A stretch of DNA of 64,000 nucleotides from the NCBI RefSeq assembly GCF_001042635.1, contig NZ_AP012331.1, positions 558,001 to 622,000 on the forward strand, written 5' to 3'. The stretch comes from Bifidobacterium scardovii JCM 12489 = DSM 13734 (GTDB taxonomy: Bacteria; Actinomycetota; Actinomycetes; Actinomycetales; Bifidobacteriaceae). The notes beneath the pieces are model-generated. The model saw nothing but the letters and a program-made list of their open reading frames with translations. It did not search any database and was not told the DNA's origin. Shown piece by piece: positions 25,746 to 34,776 of this stretch (the stretch's first letter is position 1; the number at the start of each line of letters is the position of its first letter). Made by a program: the position numbers and the translations under genes.

Positions 25746-26960
25746 ATGGCACCTATGACGAGTTTTGCTGATCTCACCACCATCGCCGTAGGCGGCCCCA
25801 TCGCGCGGTTCGTCGAGCCGACCTCCCGCGTCGGCGTCATCGAGGCCGTCGAGGACGCCGATTCCAAGGGCCTGCCGTTATGCGTGATCGGCGGCGGATC
25901 CAACCTGCTGGTCGCCGACGAGCCGTTCGACGGTGTGGTCGTGCGCGACGCGCGCCGGCTGATCACCGTCCCCGACGAGGCCGCCCCGGTCGAGGGCGGG
26001 GAGCGCATCGTGCACGTCAACGCCGAGGCCGGCTGCAACTGGGACGATTTCGTGGCGTTCACCGTCGAGATAGGGCTGGAGGGCGTCGAGGGGCTGTCCG
26101 GCATCCCGGGCACGGTGGGCGCGTCGGTGGTGCAGAACATCGGCGCATACGGCCAGGAGGTCGCCACGTCGGTCGAGTCGGTCGAGGTGTGGGACCGCCA
26201 GACGAAGCAGACCAAAGACATCCCGGCCTGCGAGATGGGGTTCGGCTACCGCATGAGCATGCTCAAGGCCAGCATGTACGCGGCGCCGGCGGTCCCGGCC
26301 GAGGCGTTCTTCCCGACCCCGCGCTACGTGGTGCTGTCAGTCACCTTCGCGCTGCGCCACTCGCCGACCGGCACGGTCGGCTACGGGCAGCTGGCCAAGG
26401 CGCTCGGCGTCGAGGTCGGCGATCGCATGGAGACCGGCGCGATCCGCAGCGCGGTGCTCAAGGTGCGCGCGGCCAAGGGAATGCTCGAGGACGCCGGGCG
26501 GTACGCGCAGCCGGCGATGGCCGGCACCAAGCGCGCCGAGCAGATCGCCGTCGCCGTCAAGGCCCAGTCCGCGCAGTCCGGTTCGCGGTCCGCCCAGCCG
26601 GATTACGACCGTCGCAGCTGCGGCAGCTTCTTCATGAATCCGATCCTGACCCCCGAGGCCGCGGCCGTGCTGCCCGAGGACGCGCCCCGTTTCGATGTGG
26701 TCCTGCCCGACGGCTCCGCCGGCGTCAAGACCTCCGCCGCATGGCTCATCGACCACGCCGGATTCCACAAGGGCTTCCGCATCGATCCGGAATCCAAGGC
26801 GGGGTTGTCCTCGCTGCACACGCTGGCCCTGACCAATCGCGGCGGGGCTGCCGCGGCCGATGTCGCGGCGCTGGCGAAGGCCGTGCAGGACGGCGTGGAG
26901 GCCCGGTTCGGCGTGCGCCTGGTGCCGGAGCCGGTGGTGGTCGGCCTGAATCTGCGGTAA
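25746..26960 (+). CDS. murB: UDP-N-acetylenolpyruvoylglucosamine reductase MurB
   Basis: Reduces UDP-GlcNAc-enolpyruvate to UDP-MurNAc with NADPH and FAD in peptidoglycan precursor synthesis. The 404-residue protein has the FAD-binding segments TTIAVGGPIARFVEP and LCVIGGGSNLLVADE, the EGLSGIPGTVGASVVQNIGAYGQE substrate loop, and the catalytic Ser in SCGSFFMNPI. AAWLIDHAGFHKGFR closes the active site. ATG 25746 has GGAG 11 bases upstream; ATG 25755 is an alternative. The insert before the catalytic Ser (AVKAQSAQSGSRSAQPDYD) is longer than in E. coli. Confidence 0.95.
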   Translation: MAPMTSFADLTTIAVGGPIARFVEPTSRVGVIEAVEDADSKGLPLCVIGGGSNLLVADEPFDGVVVRDARRLITVPDEAAPVEGGERIVHVNAEAGCNWDDFVAFTVEIGLEGVEGLSGIPGTVGASVVQNIGAYGQEVATSVESVEVWDRQTKQTKDIPACEMGFGYRMSMLKASMYAAPAVPAEAFFPTPRYVVLSVTFALRHSPTGTVGYGQLAKALGVEVGDRMETGAIRSAVLKVRAAKGMLEDAGRYAQPAMAGTKRAEQIAVAVKAQSAQSGSRSAQPDYDRRSCGSFFMNPILTPEAAAVLPEDAPRFDVVLPDGSAGVKTSAAWLIDHAGFHKGFRIDPESKAGLSSLHTLALTNRGGAAAADVAALAKAVQDGVEARFGVRLVPEPVVVGLNLR

Positions 26961-27082
26961 CCGCCGCGGCAGCCGCCCGAGGTGGCCCGGGCCGGCCGAT
27001 GTAACGCGGTGCCTCTATTGTCGGGGGTGAGATTGTCCCGACAATGGTCCCGATACCAGAGAGAGAAGCGCGAGCGTCAGCC

Positions 27083-28579
27083 ATGGCCATGCATGTATTC
27101 CGCACGAAAACCGTCGAACAGACCCTCGCCGAGACCGGCGAGGAGGGGCGTTCGCTCAAGCGCAACCTCACGTGGTGGGACCTGTCCATCATGGGCGTGG
27201 CGGTGGCCGTCGGCGCCGGCATCTTCTCGGTCGGCGCGCAGGCCGCGGCCTTCCATGCCGGTCCGGCCGTGATCATCAGCTTCCTGATCGCCGGCGTCGT
27301 ATGCGGCGCCGCGGTCATGTGCTACGCCGAATTCGCGTCGATGATCCCCGTGGCGGGGTCCGCCTACACCTTCACCTACACGACGGTCGGCGAGATCGTG
27401 GCATGGATCATCGGATGGGACCTGATCCTCGAGATGATGATGGCCGGTTCGGTGATCTCCAAATACTGGGGCGTCTACCTCAACGACTTCATGCGGCTCA
27501 TGGACTGGCAGGGGAGCACCGTGGTGCAGGTCGGCCCGCTGAGCGTAGACCTCGCGCCGATCGTCATCGTCGCGTTCTTCACCACGCTGCTCGTGTTCGG
27601 CACCAAGATCGGCGCCCGCGTGGACGGCGCGATGACCGTGTTCAAGATCGCCATCGTGTTCTTCGTCGTCATTGTCGGGTTCTTCTACGTCAAGGCGTCG
27701 AACTTCACGCCGTTCATCCCGCCGAGCGAACCGGCCTCGGCCGTCTCTGGCGGCTCGCTCGCCGCCAATTCCCTGAACCAGCCGCTGTGGCAGTGGGCCA
27801 CGGGCATGGCGCCGAGCGTCTATGGCGTGCCGGGCATCCTCTCCGGCGCGGCCCTCGTGTTCTTCGCGTTCCTTGGATTCGACGTCGTCGCCACCGCGTC
27901 GGAGGAGACCATCAACCCGAAACGCAACGTGCCGCTGGGCATCGGCGCCGGCATGGCGCTGATCATCATCATGTACACGCTGGTCGCCATCGTCACTACC
28001 GGCATGGTGTCGTACAAGGACCTCGCCAAGCGCGACAGCCCGTCCCTGGCCACCGCCTTCGAACTGGTCGGCGCCGACTGGGCCGCGAAGATCATCAGCT
28101 TCGGCATCGTGCTCGGCCTGGCCACGGTGGTGATGGTGCTGCTGCTGGGGCTGACCCGCGTGGTGTTCGCGATGAGCCGCGACGGGCTGCTGCCGCGCGG
28201 CCTGTCGAAGACCGGCCGCCACGGCACCCCGGCCGTGCTGCAGATCGCCGTCGGCGCCGTCGTGGCGCTGGTCGCCGCGCTGTTCGACATCGGCGTGCTG
28301 AGCGACATGGTGAACATCGGCACGCTGTCCGCGTTCACGCTTGTGGCCGTTTCGGTGCCGATCATGCGCCGCAAGCGCCCGGACCTGCAGCGTTCGTTCA
28401 CGATGCCGGGCAATCCGTGGGTGCCGCTGCTCATCGCGGCCGCCAACCTGTGGCTGATGCTCAACCTCAGCGTGCTCACCTGGGTGCGGTTCGTCGTCTG
28501 GCTCGTCATCGGATTCGCCGTGTACTTCGGCTACGGCTACCGCCACTCGCGGCTCGGCTCGGGCGAACTCGCCGGCTGA
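27083..28579 (+). CDS. APC-family amino acid permease (cationic amino acid transporter type)
   Basis: A 498-residue polytopic transporter of the amino acid-polyamine-cation superfamily, CAT branch (YfnA-like). The N-terminus HVFRTKTVEQTLAETGEEG and the first helix WWDLSIMGVAVAVGAGIFSVGAQAA are typical. AGSAYTFTYTTVGEIVAWIIGWDLILEMM and AFLGFDVVATASEETINPKRNVPLG are the family signatures for the substrate path. ATG 27083 gives the family N-terminus; an upstream ATG at 27044 would add 13 residues. It stands alone between murB and fdxA. The substrate is not determined. Confidence 0.9.
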   Translation: MAMHVFRTKTVEQTLAETGEEGRSLKRNLTWWDLSIMGVAVAVGAGIFSVGAQAAAFHAGPAVIISFLIAGVVCGAAVMCYAEFASMIPVAGSAYTFTYTTVGEIVAWIIGWDLILEMMMAGSVISKYWGVYLNDFMRLMDWQGSTVVQVGPLSVDLAPIVIVAFFTTLLVFGTKIGARVDGAMTVFKIAIVFFVVIVGFFYVKASNFTPFIPPSEPASAVSGGSLAANSLNQPLWQWATGMAPSVYGVPGILSGAALVFFAFLGFDVVATASEETINPKRNVPLGIGAGMALIIIMYTLVAIVTTGMVSYKDLAKRDSPSLATAFELVGADWAAKIISFGIVLGLATVVMVLLLGLTRVVFAMSRDGLLPRGLSKTGRHGTPAVLQIAVGAVVALVAALFDIGVLSDMVNIGTLSAFTLVAVSVPIMRRKRPDLQRSFTMPGNPWVPLLIAAANLWLMLNLSVLTWVRFVVWLVIGFAVYFGYGYRHSRLGSGELAG

Positions 28580-28672
28580 GCCGTCGGCTGATTCGCCGGA
28601 GACCGGGCGGCCGTCTCGCCGGACTGGCCGTCGTGGCCGGAGGGGGCGGCGCGGGCCGGCGTCTCGTGCGCG

Positions 28673-28710
28673 GCGTACTCTGGATGCAGTAGCGTACTCT
28701 GGATGCAGTA
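28673..28710 (+). repeat. Perfect 19-bp tandem duplication just upstream of fdxA
   Basis: The 19-mer GCGTACTCTGGATGCAGTA occupies 28673-28691 and again 28692-28710 with no mismatch. The second copy ends four bases before the AAGGAGG ribosome site. Each copy carries a TACTCT hexamer that could act as a -10 box. Confidence 0.9.
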
Positions 28711-28727
28711 TTTTGAAGGAGGTTGTC

Positions 28728-29048
28728 ATGCCCTATGTGATCGCTCAGCCTTGTGTGGACGTCAAGGACAAGGCCTGTGTGGACGAGTGCCCCGTCGACT
28801 GCATTTACGAGGGTTCCCGTTCGCTGTACATCAATCCGAACGAATGCGTGGACTGCGGTGCCTGCGAGCCCGTGTGCCCGACCGAGGCCATCTTCTACGA
28901 GGATGACCTGCCCGATGAGTGGGCGTGGTACAAGGACGCTGCGGTGAGCTTCTTCGCCGAGGTCGGCGACCTGGGCGGCGCGTCCGCCGCGGGCGCGATC
29001 GGCAAGGACCCCGAACAGGTCGCGGCGCTGCCCCCGCAGAACGCCTGA
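28728..29048 (+). CDS. fdxA: 7Fe/2[4Fe-4S] ferredoxin FdxA
   Basis: A 106-residue electron carrier of the actinobacterial FdxA type. The first cluster set reads CVDVKDKACVDECPVDCIYEG and the second CVDCGACEPVCPTEAI, giving seven to eight iron-ligating cysteines. The C-terminal extension (LPDEWAWYKDAAVSFF to the end) is typical of this form. A strong AAGGAGG lies seven bases before ATG 28728. dapC follows after a short terminator-like hairpin, a pairing common in bifidobacteria. Confidence 0.95.
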   Translation: MPYVIAQPCVDVKDKACVDECPVDCIYEGSRSLYINPNECVDCGACEPVCPTEAIFYEDDLPDEWAWYKDAAVSFFAEVGDLGGASAAGAIGKDPEQVAALPPQNA

Positions 29049-29072
29049 TATCGCCTGATATAACCATGTCCG

Positions 29073-29103
29073 ATCCGGGTGCGCGTGCGTACCCGGATTT
29101 CTT
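29073..29103 (+). terminator. Terminator-like hairpin between fdxA and dapC
   Basis: ATCCGGGT (29073-29080) pairs with ACCCGGAT (29091-29098), followed by TTTCTT. It is of modest strength, so read-through into dapC is likely. Confidence 0.6.
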
Positions 29104-29143
29104 GTACATGCATGCCGTTGTGGCGCCCCGAGGAAGGATCGCT

Positions 29144-30271
29144 ATGGGTTTTCATGAGTTTTCGTCGCCGTACGACTGGTCGCGCATCGCCGGATACAAG
29201 CGCACCGCGAAGGCCGCGTTCGGCGGCATGATCGACCTGTCCGTCGGGTCCCCCGTCGATCCGGTCCCCGACCCGGTGCGCAAGGCCTTGGCCATCGCGG
29301 CGAACGCGCCGAACGCATACGGGTATCCCGCCACCATCGGCACGGATGAGCTGCGGGCCGCGATCGACGGCTGGTTCGCCGAGCGGCGCGGCGTCGATCT
29401 CAAGGCGGTCGGGGCGGCCGTCGTGCCGACCGTCGGCTCGAAGGAGGCCGTGGCGCTGATGGCGTCGCTGCTGCACTGCGGCGCCGGCGACGTGATCGTG
29501 CAGCCCCGCGTGTCGTACCCGACGTATGAGATCGGCACGCAGCTGGCCGGCGCCAACGTGCTCAAGGTCGACGACGTGGCCGACGTCGAATCGTGGCGTC
29601 ACGTGCCGAACGTCAAGGCCGTCTGGGTGAATTCGCCCTGCAATCCGACCGGCGTGACGCTGTCCGCCTCGCAGTTGAAGGGCATCGTCGATGCGGCGCG
29701 CGGCATCGGCGCCGTGGTGCTGTCCGACGAATGCTATGCGCTGATGACGTGGGCGGCGCCATACGCCCCCGCGCCCTGCGCGCTCGACGCGGCGGTCTGC
29801 GGCGGGGACGCGCGCGGCGTGCTCGTGCTGTACTCGCTGAGCAAGCAGTCCAACATGGCCGGGTACCGCACCGCGTTCATCGCCGGCGACAGCGGTCTGG
29901 TCACGCCGATGATCGCCTATCGCAAGCAGATCGGCCAGATCATCCCCGGCCCGGTGCAGGCCGCCATGGCGACCGGGCTGCGCGACGGCGAGTCGGTGGA
30001 CCTCCAACGCGACCGGTACCGTGAGCGGCTGGGCACGCTGGTCGCCGGATTGCGCGCGTATGGGTATGCGACCAACCTGCCGCAAGGCGCGCTCTACGTG
30101 TGGGTGAAGGCCAAGTCGGGCGACTGCTGGCGGGATATGGCCGCGCTCGCCGAACTCGGCATCATCGCCAGCCCCGGCGAGTTCTATGGGGCGCCGGGCT
30201 ACCTGAGGTTTTCGGCGACCGCGACCGACGAGGCCATTGCCGACGCGGCGCAGCGCCTGAACAACGCCTGA
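29144..30271 (+). CDS. dapC: Succinyldiaminopimelate transaminase DapC
   Basis: A PLP-dependent class I/II aminotransferase making N-succinyl-LL-diaminopimelate for lysine and peptidoglycan. The 375-residue protein starts GFHEFSSPYDWSRIAGYK, as in actinobacterial DapC, with LSVGSPVDPVPDPVRKAL and NAYGYPATIGTDELR. VNSPCNPTGVTL and the PLP lysine motif YSLSKQSNMAGYR are clear, and ends with YLRFSATATDEAIADA. AGGAAGG precedes ATG 29144. Confidence 0.92.
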   Translation: MGFHEFSSPYDWSRIAGYKRTAKAAFGGMIDLSVGSPVDPVPDPVRKALAIAANAPNAYGYPATIGTDELRAAIDGWFAERRGVDLKAVGAAVVPTVGSKEAVALMASLLHCGAGDVIVQPRVSYPTYEIGTQLAGANVLKVDDVADVESWRHVPNVKAVWVNSPCNPTGVTLSASQLKGIVDAARGIGAVVLSDECYALMTWAAPYAPAPCALDAAVCGGDARGVLVLYSLSKQSNMAGYRTAFIAGDSGLVTPMIAYRKQIGQIIPGPVQAAMATGLRDGESVDLQRDRYRERLGTLVAGLRAYGYATNLPQGALYVWVKAKSGDCWRDMAALAELGIIASPGEFYGAPGYLRFSATATDEAIADAAQRLNNA

Positions 30272-30299
30272 TCGGCCGCCAACCGTCACGGCCGGGCCG

Positions 30300-31340
30300 T
30301 TACGGCCGGTCTTGGGGCGGAGGAGCGGTGCTGCCGCGGGGGATCAGCGTGGTGCGGAACGTCGTCGAGGGCTCGTCCAATGTGCCGCCCCGCATCATCG
30401 TCAGCAGTTTTTGCGCCGCCGCCCGGGCCATGAGCTGCGGGTCCTGGTGGATGGTGGTCAGGTCGGCCAGCGCCGCGGCCTCGTGGTCGTCGAAGCCGAC
30501 GACCGACATATCCTGCGGCACACGGATGCCGAGCACGCGCAGGCGCTGCATGATGTCGAACGCCGCCTCGTCGATTTCGACGCAGATCGCGGTCGGGCGG
30601 TTCGGCGCCGATACGATGCGTCCCGTGATCTCGGCCGTGGCCTCGTCGATCGGCATCCGCTCGACCAGGGACTGCTTGGGGAACACCGTGACGTCGCCGT
30701 CGGTGTATCCCATCCGCTTGGCCGCTTCGAGGAAATACCGCTCGCGCAGGTGCGAACTGGACTCGAACGGCGCCGGCGAGGGGTGCTCCACGTAGCCGAT
30801 GCGGCGGTGCCCAAGGCCGTGCAGGAACCGCACCGCGTCGTACATGGCCCCCTTGTTGTCCAGCACGATGGATGCGGGAAGCTGCGTCGTGCTGCTCGTG
30901 TCGAGGGCGACCGCGGGGATGTGCAGGCTGGTCAGCGCCTGCGAATAGCTGTCCTCCAGTAGGAATGAGGGGAGGATCAGCCCGTCCATGTTGTTGCCGC
31001 TGCCGGGCAGCTTGGCGAAGAAGTCCTCCAGCTCCGGCCGGGTCATGGCGATGACCGGCACCAGATCGTAGCCCTCCGGGGCGAGCACCTCCAGCGCGCC
31101 CTGCAGACAGTTCGCGTTGAACCATGCGTTCACCGGGCCGTCGAACAGGATCACCACCCGCATGGTCTTGCCCGAGGCGAGCGACGAGGCGCTGCGGGTG
31201 AGCGTGAACCCCAGCTGCTTGGCCGCCTCGGCCACGCGCTGGCGGGTTTTCGGGCGGACCGTGTCCATGCCGCGCAGGGCCCGGGACACCGTGGAGTCGG
31301 AGACGCCGGCGGCAAGGGCCACGTCGTGCAGAGTGCTCAT
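30300..31340 (-). CDS. LacI-family transcriptional regulator
   Basis: A 346-residue sugar-responsive DNA-binding protein. The N-terminal helix-turn-helix is MSTLHDVALAAGVSDSTVSRALRGMDTVRPKTRQRVAEAAKQLGF, with the hinge SASSLASGKT. A periplasmic-binding-protein-like effector domain follows, ending with VGFDDHEAAALADLTTIHQDP. ATG 31340 has GGAGGGAC upstream. It is divergent from a sugar-binding lipoprotein gene, and candidate operators lie between them, so it probably controls that gene and itself. Confidence 0.93.
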   Translation of the reverse strand: MSTLHDVALAAGVSDSTVSRALRGMDTVRPKTRQRVAEAAKQLGFTLTRSASSLASGKTMRVVILFDGPVNAWFNANCLQGALEVLAPEGYDLVPVIAMTRPELEDFFAKLPGSGNNMDGLILPSFLLEDSYSQALTSLHIPAVALDTSSTTQLPASIVLDNKGAMYDAVRFLHGLGHRRIGYVEHPSPAPFESSSHLRERYFLEAAKRMGYTDGDVTVFPKQSLVERMPIDEATAEITGRIVSAPNRPTAICVEIDEAAFDIMQRLRVLGIRVPQDMSVVGFDDHEAAALADLTTIHQDPQLMARAAAQKLLTMMRGGTLDEPSTTFRTTLIPRGSTAPPPQDRP

Positions 31341-31389
31341 CGGTCCCTCCTTGTGAAGAATGCTGCGCATATGTTCCCCAGTGTGGCGA

Positions 31390-31425
31390 TGATAGCGCAT
31401 GGCAGCGTTGTCGCATGCGCTTTCA
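31390..31425. promoter_or_regulatory. Inverted pair of candidate LacI-type operator halves
   Basis: TGATAGCGCAT (31390-31400) faces ATGCGCTTTCA (31415-31425), its reverse complement but for one base, across 14 bp. The second half lies inside the spacer of the promoter at 31408-31437. The intergenic region 31341-31673 holds no gene, only this and the sites listed next. Confidence 0.55.
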
Positions 31426-31437
31426 TTATTCTATAAT
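31408..31437 (+). promoter_or_regulatory. Distal promoter of the sugar-binding protein gene
   Basis: TTGTCG (31408-31413) and a consensus TATAAT (31432-31437) are spaced by 18 bp and point toward the lipoprotein gene. Confidence 0.6.
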
Positions 31438-31537
31438 ACCGTATCGAGGGTGGCGGTACGTGCCTATGTATGTGCGTAAATTACTGGGTTTTTGCGCTGA
31501 TGTCCCCCGATGTTTCCCGATGGGTTGACACGCCGAG

Positions 31538-31566
31538 TTGCATGACAAAAATGCAAGCGCTATCAT
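31538..31566 (+). promoter_or_regulatory. Proximal promoter with overlapping LacI-type operator
   Basis: TTGCAT (31538-31543) and TATCAT (31561-31566) are spaced by 17 bp. TGCAAGCGCTATCA (31552-31565) fits the LacI-family operator pattern TGnnAnCGnTnnCA and covers the -10 box, as expected for repression. Confidence 0.6.
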
Positions 31567-31673
31567 TTATGGTACCTTGACGGAACGCTCCCCACGAGGG
31601 AGATCCGGATGGAGATCGGGATCGGGCGATGGCATGCCCCCCGCAAGGAGAAACTCATTACGAGGAGGTAGTG

Positions 31674-33032
31674 ATGAAGAATGGTACTTGGCGTACGCTT
31701 GGCAAGGCGGTGAGCGTGATTTCCATCGCCGCGCTGAGCCTCGGCACGCTGGCGGCGTGCGGCGACTCCGGCAAGGCGGTCGACAGCAACGCGGGTCGTG
31801 TGTACTACCTGAACAAGAAGGCCGAGGAGCAGGAGAAGTGGGAGGCGCTGGCCCAGGCGTTCCAGGACGAGACCGGCATCGAGACCCAGATCCAGCTTTC
31901 GGCCACCGACTACGACCAGACCCTGCGCTCCGAAATGGCCAAGGACGAGGCCCCGACCATGTTCCAGGCCGACGGCCCCAGCTTCATGCACAGCTGGCTC
32001 GGCTACGCGGCCGACATGAGCGATTCGGAGATCTACGGCGAGCTGACCGACAACTACAAGGACCGCACCCTCAAGAACGCCGACGGCAAGCCGGTCGGCA
32101 TCCCGTACGCGGTGGAGAGCTACGGCATCATCTACAACAAGTCGCTGCTCAAGAAGTACTTCGACGCGTCGTGGTCGAGCGTCAAGTCCATCGACAAGCT
32201 GAACAACTTCAAGGCCCTCAAGACCGTGGCCGACGAGATCCAGGAACACAAGGACGACCTTGGCGTCAAGGGCGCGTTCACCTCGGCCGGCATGGACACC
32301 TCCTCGGCGTTCCGCTACAACTTCCACCTGCCTTCCGTGCCGCTGTTCTACGAGTACCGCGACGACGGCGTCGACATGAACTCCGTGCCCGAGTCGGTCA
32401 AGGGCACCTACGTCGACTACATGAAGAACATCTTCGACCTGTACCTCACCGATTCCACCACTCCGGCCAGCGCCATCTCGGGCAAGACCATGGACGACTC
32501 CACCTCCGAATTCGCGATGGGCGAAGCCGTGTTCTTCCAGGACGGCGTGTGGATCTACAGCAACCTGCAGGACCAGGGCTTCCCGGATGAGGATCTGGGC
32601 GTGCTGCCAATCTACATGGGCGTCGACGGCGAAGAGGACCAAGGCCTCAACCAGGTCATCTCCAACTACTGGTGCGTCAACTCCAAGTCCTCCAAGAAGG
32701 ACCAGGAGGCCACGCAGAAGTTCCTGGAGTGGCTCGTCACCTCCGACACCGCCCGCGATACCATCTCGCAGGACATGGGCCTGGTCACGCCCTTCAAGAC
32801 CTTCGACGACGAGGCGTACCAGGTCAGCAACCCGCTGGTCGAGGCCAACCGCGAGTACCAGGATGCCGGCAAGTACGATGTGATCAGCGTCTCCACCGTG
32901 TCCCACCAGTGGGAGCAGGACCTCGGCTCCGCCGAGCTGTCCTACGCCCAGGGCCAGGGCAGCTGGGATGCCGTGAAGAAGGTCTTCACCGACAACTGGG
33001 CCAGCGAGTACAAGCTGAGCTTCGGCGAATAA
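31674..33032 (+). CDS. Sugar ABC transporter substrate-binding lipoprotein (orphan)
   Basis: A 452-residue extracellular solute-binding protein of the sugar type (MalE/UgpB family 1). A lipoprotein signal peptide ends in the lipobox LAAC with Cys29. The mature part shows the family's KWEALAQAFQDETGIETQIQL start, the APTMFQADGPSFMHSW hinge and YAVESYGIIYNKSLLKKYF. The SBP-typical C-terminal half follows. GAGGAGG sits just before ATG 31674. No permease or ATPase genes are near, so it must share membrane components encoded elsewhere. The divergent LacI regulator suggests induction by its sugar. Confidence 0.9.
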   Translation: MKNGTWRTLGKAVSVISIAALSLGTLAACGDSGKAVDSNAGRVYYLNKKAEEQEKWEALAQAFQDETGIETQIQLSATDYDQTLRSEMAKDEAPTMFQADGPSFMHSWLGYAADMSDSEIYGELTDNYKDRTLKNADGKPVGIPYAVESYGIIYNKSLLKKYFDASWSSVKSIDKLNNFKALKTVADEIQEHKDDLGVKGAFTSAGMDTSSAFRYNFHLPSVPLFYEYRDDGVDMNSVPESVKGTYVDYMKNIFDLYLTDSTTPASAISGKTMDDSTSEFAMGEAVFFQDGVWIYSNLQDQGFPDEDLGVLPIYMGVDGEEDQGLNQVISNYWCVNSKSSKKDQEATQKFLEWLVTSDTARDTISQDMGLVTPFKTFDDEAYQVSNPLVEANREYQDAGKYDVISVSTVSHQWEQDLGSAELSYAQGQGSWDAVKKVFTDNWASEYKLSFGE

Positions 33033-33081
33033 TCCCCGAACGGCATAGACGCCCGGGTTCGGATAACCGTTCCCCGTCATC

Positions 33082-33121
33082 GCAAGGGCCGCGGACGCGC
33101 ATAGCGCGCCGCGGCCCTTGC
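33082..33121 (+). terminator. Strong hairpin after the sugar-binding protein gene
   Basis: GCAAGGGCCGCGG (33082-33094) pairs with CCGCGGCCCTTGC (33109-33121). There is no T-run after it. Confidence 0.7.
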
Positions 33122-33175
33122 GCATATCCAAGGAGTGCTCCGGCGCAGTCGTCCGAAGAATGAGTGAAAATTCAC

Positions 33176-33218
33176 GCCCCCGCTGGCGGGGGCTGTCGGC
33201 GCAGCCGACTGGGGGTGG
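33176..33218. repeat. Dispersed palindromic repeat, complete copy
   Basis: CCCCCGCTGGCGGGGG is followed by GTCGGCGCAGCCGAC and then TGGGGGTGG. This is the most complete copy of the repeat family in the window. The interval 33033-33468 has no gene: a hairpin, this repeat and the one at 33392 fill it. Confidence 0.65.
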
Positions 33219-33391
33219 TTAGATGCGGCTTGGTAGTGAAGGATGAGCCGCAATCGCGAGTTGTCGGTGCGTGGCTTCCAAGCCATCGCCAAAATAAGCA
33301 TGATATAACGTGTAATCAGACGCTTCGGCGGCCGCGCAGCGGCCTGGGGAGAGGATTTCCAAGAACGCCTAGATCCGGCCGATATGCGTGT

Positions 33392-33439
33392 GCTCCCCTC
33401 AGTCGGCTACGCCGACAGCTCCCCTCACAGAGGGGAGCC
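33392..33439. repeat. Dispersed palindromic repeat, variant copy
   Basis: CTCCCCTCAGTCGGCTACGC followed by CGACAGCTCCCC and TCACAGAGGGGAG: the same order of modules as at 33176-33218 but on the opposite strand and with a CTCCCC/GGGGAG outer stem. Confidence 0.6.
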
Positions 33440-33468
33440 AGAATTCACAACGATAATGGCGCAGGCCA

Positions 33469-34749
33469 TTAGACCCCCAGCCGCGCGGCGCTCTTGCCGT
33501 ATTTGCGGCGCACCTCGTCCAGGGCCTGCTCGGCGCCGCGCAACCGCTTGGATTTGGTCTCGCTGCCGGATGACGCGGCGTTGCGTTCCTCCAGCACGTC
33601 GTCCAGCGTGGGTTGCATCACCATGTCCGCCGCCTGCACCAGGCCGCTGGCGCTGGCTCCGGCCAGGCGGATCTCGCGTGGCAGCGGTGCGGTATCGGGC
33701 GTGCCGTCCGGGATGTGGAGCATGCGGCGCAGCAGATCAACCGACTGCGGGTATAGGGCGCTCGCCGTATCGACCGGGCGCTCCATGGTGTGTGCCTTGG
33801 TCGCATAGCTCAGATCGGCGAAACGCAGCTTCACCGTCACCGTGCGGGCCATCAGCCCGCGGCGGCGCAGCGAGCTCGCCACCTCGTCGCAGCATTTGCG
33901 CAGCAGCGCGCATACCTGGCGCATGTCGCGCGTGTCTTCGCGGAACGTGCGTTCGGCGCCGATCGACTTTTCCGGGGTGTACGGCGTGACCTGGCGCCCA
34001 TCCAAACCCCGCGAGGCCTGATACAGGCCGTGCGCCGCGGCGGCTGACCCGCAGGCGCGGGTCAGTGTCTCCTCGCTCATGGCGGCCAGGTCGGCCACCG
34101 AGCCGACGCCCCACGCATTGAGCCGGTGCTCCAGCGACGGGCCGATGCCCGGGATACCGCGCAGTGGCATCATCTGCACGAACTCGGCGTGCCGGGCGAG
34201 CGGTATCAGCAGCATCCCGTCCGGCTTGGCGTTGGTCGAGGCCATCTTCGCCACGAGTTTGTTCGCCGCGATCCCCACGGAACACGTCACATGGAAACGC
34301 GCCGCGGCCTCGCTGCGCAGCCAGGCGCCGATCGCGCTCGCGCTGTGCCAGCGCAGCAGCGCCCCGGATACGTCCATATAGCACTCGTCCACCGATACCT
34401 GTTCGATGCGGTCGGTGATCCGGCTGAACACTTCCGAAAAGATCCGGTGCGACATCATGCGGTAGTAGGCCATGTCCACCGGCAGGAAGATGCCGTTCGG
34501 GCACAGCTGCCTGGCGCGCGCCGACGGCATCGCCGAATTGATGCCGTATCGCCGTGCCTCATAGCTCGCCGCCGACACCACCGAACGCGCGCCGGTGCCG
34601 ATGATCACCGGCTTCCCCGCCAGTTCGGGGTGCCGGGCCACCTCGAGCGACGCGTAGAACGCGTCCATGTCGATATGCAGCACGGTGCACCCGGTTTCGT
34701 CGTGCCCCCAATCGCGCTTGGCGGCGGCCAGTCTCGGTGCGGTGCTCAT
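33469..34749 (-). CDS. dinB: DNA polymerase IV (Y-family translesion polymerase)
   Basis: An error-prone polymerase that copies past DNA lesions. The 426-residue protein has the Y-family catalytic motifs VLHIDMDAFYASLE and VSVDECYMDVSG supplying the metal-binding acids, the SVGIAANKLVAKMAS segment, and helix-hairpin-helix (LRGIPGIGPSLEHRL). The little-finger domain follows (KSIGAERTF). The C-terminus carries an extra charged tail. A LexA-like box lies 28 bp upstream of the ATG, consistent with SOS control. Confidence 0.93.
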   Translation of the reverse strand: MSTAPRLAAAKRDWGHDETGCTVLHIDMDAFYASLEVARHPELAGKPVIIGTGARSVVSAASYEARRYGINSAMPSARARQLCPNGIFLPVDMAYYRMMSHRIFSEVFSRITDRIEQVSVDECYMDVSGALLRWHSASAIGAWLRSEAAARFHVTCSVGIAANKLVAKMASTNAKPDGMLLIPLARHAEFVQMMPLRGIPGIGPSLEHRLNAWGVGSVADLAAMSEETLTRACGSAAAAHGLYQASRGLDGRQVTPYTPEKSIGAERTFREDTRDMRQVCALLRKCCDEVASSLRRRGLMARTVTVKLRFADLSYATKAHTMERPVDTASALYPQSVDLLRRMLHIPDGTPDTAPLPREIRLAGASASGLVQAADMVMQPTLDDVLEERNAASSGSETKSKRLRGAEQALDEVRRKYGKSAARLGV

Positions 34750-34776
34750 GATGCCATCCTAGCGGCGATCCGCCAT

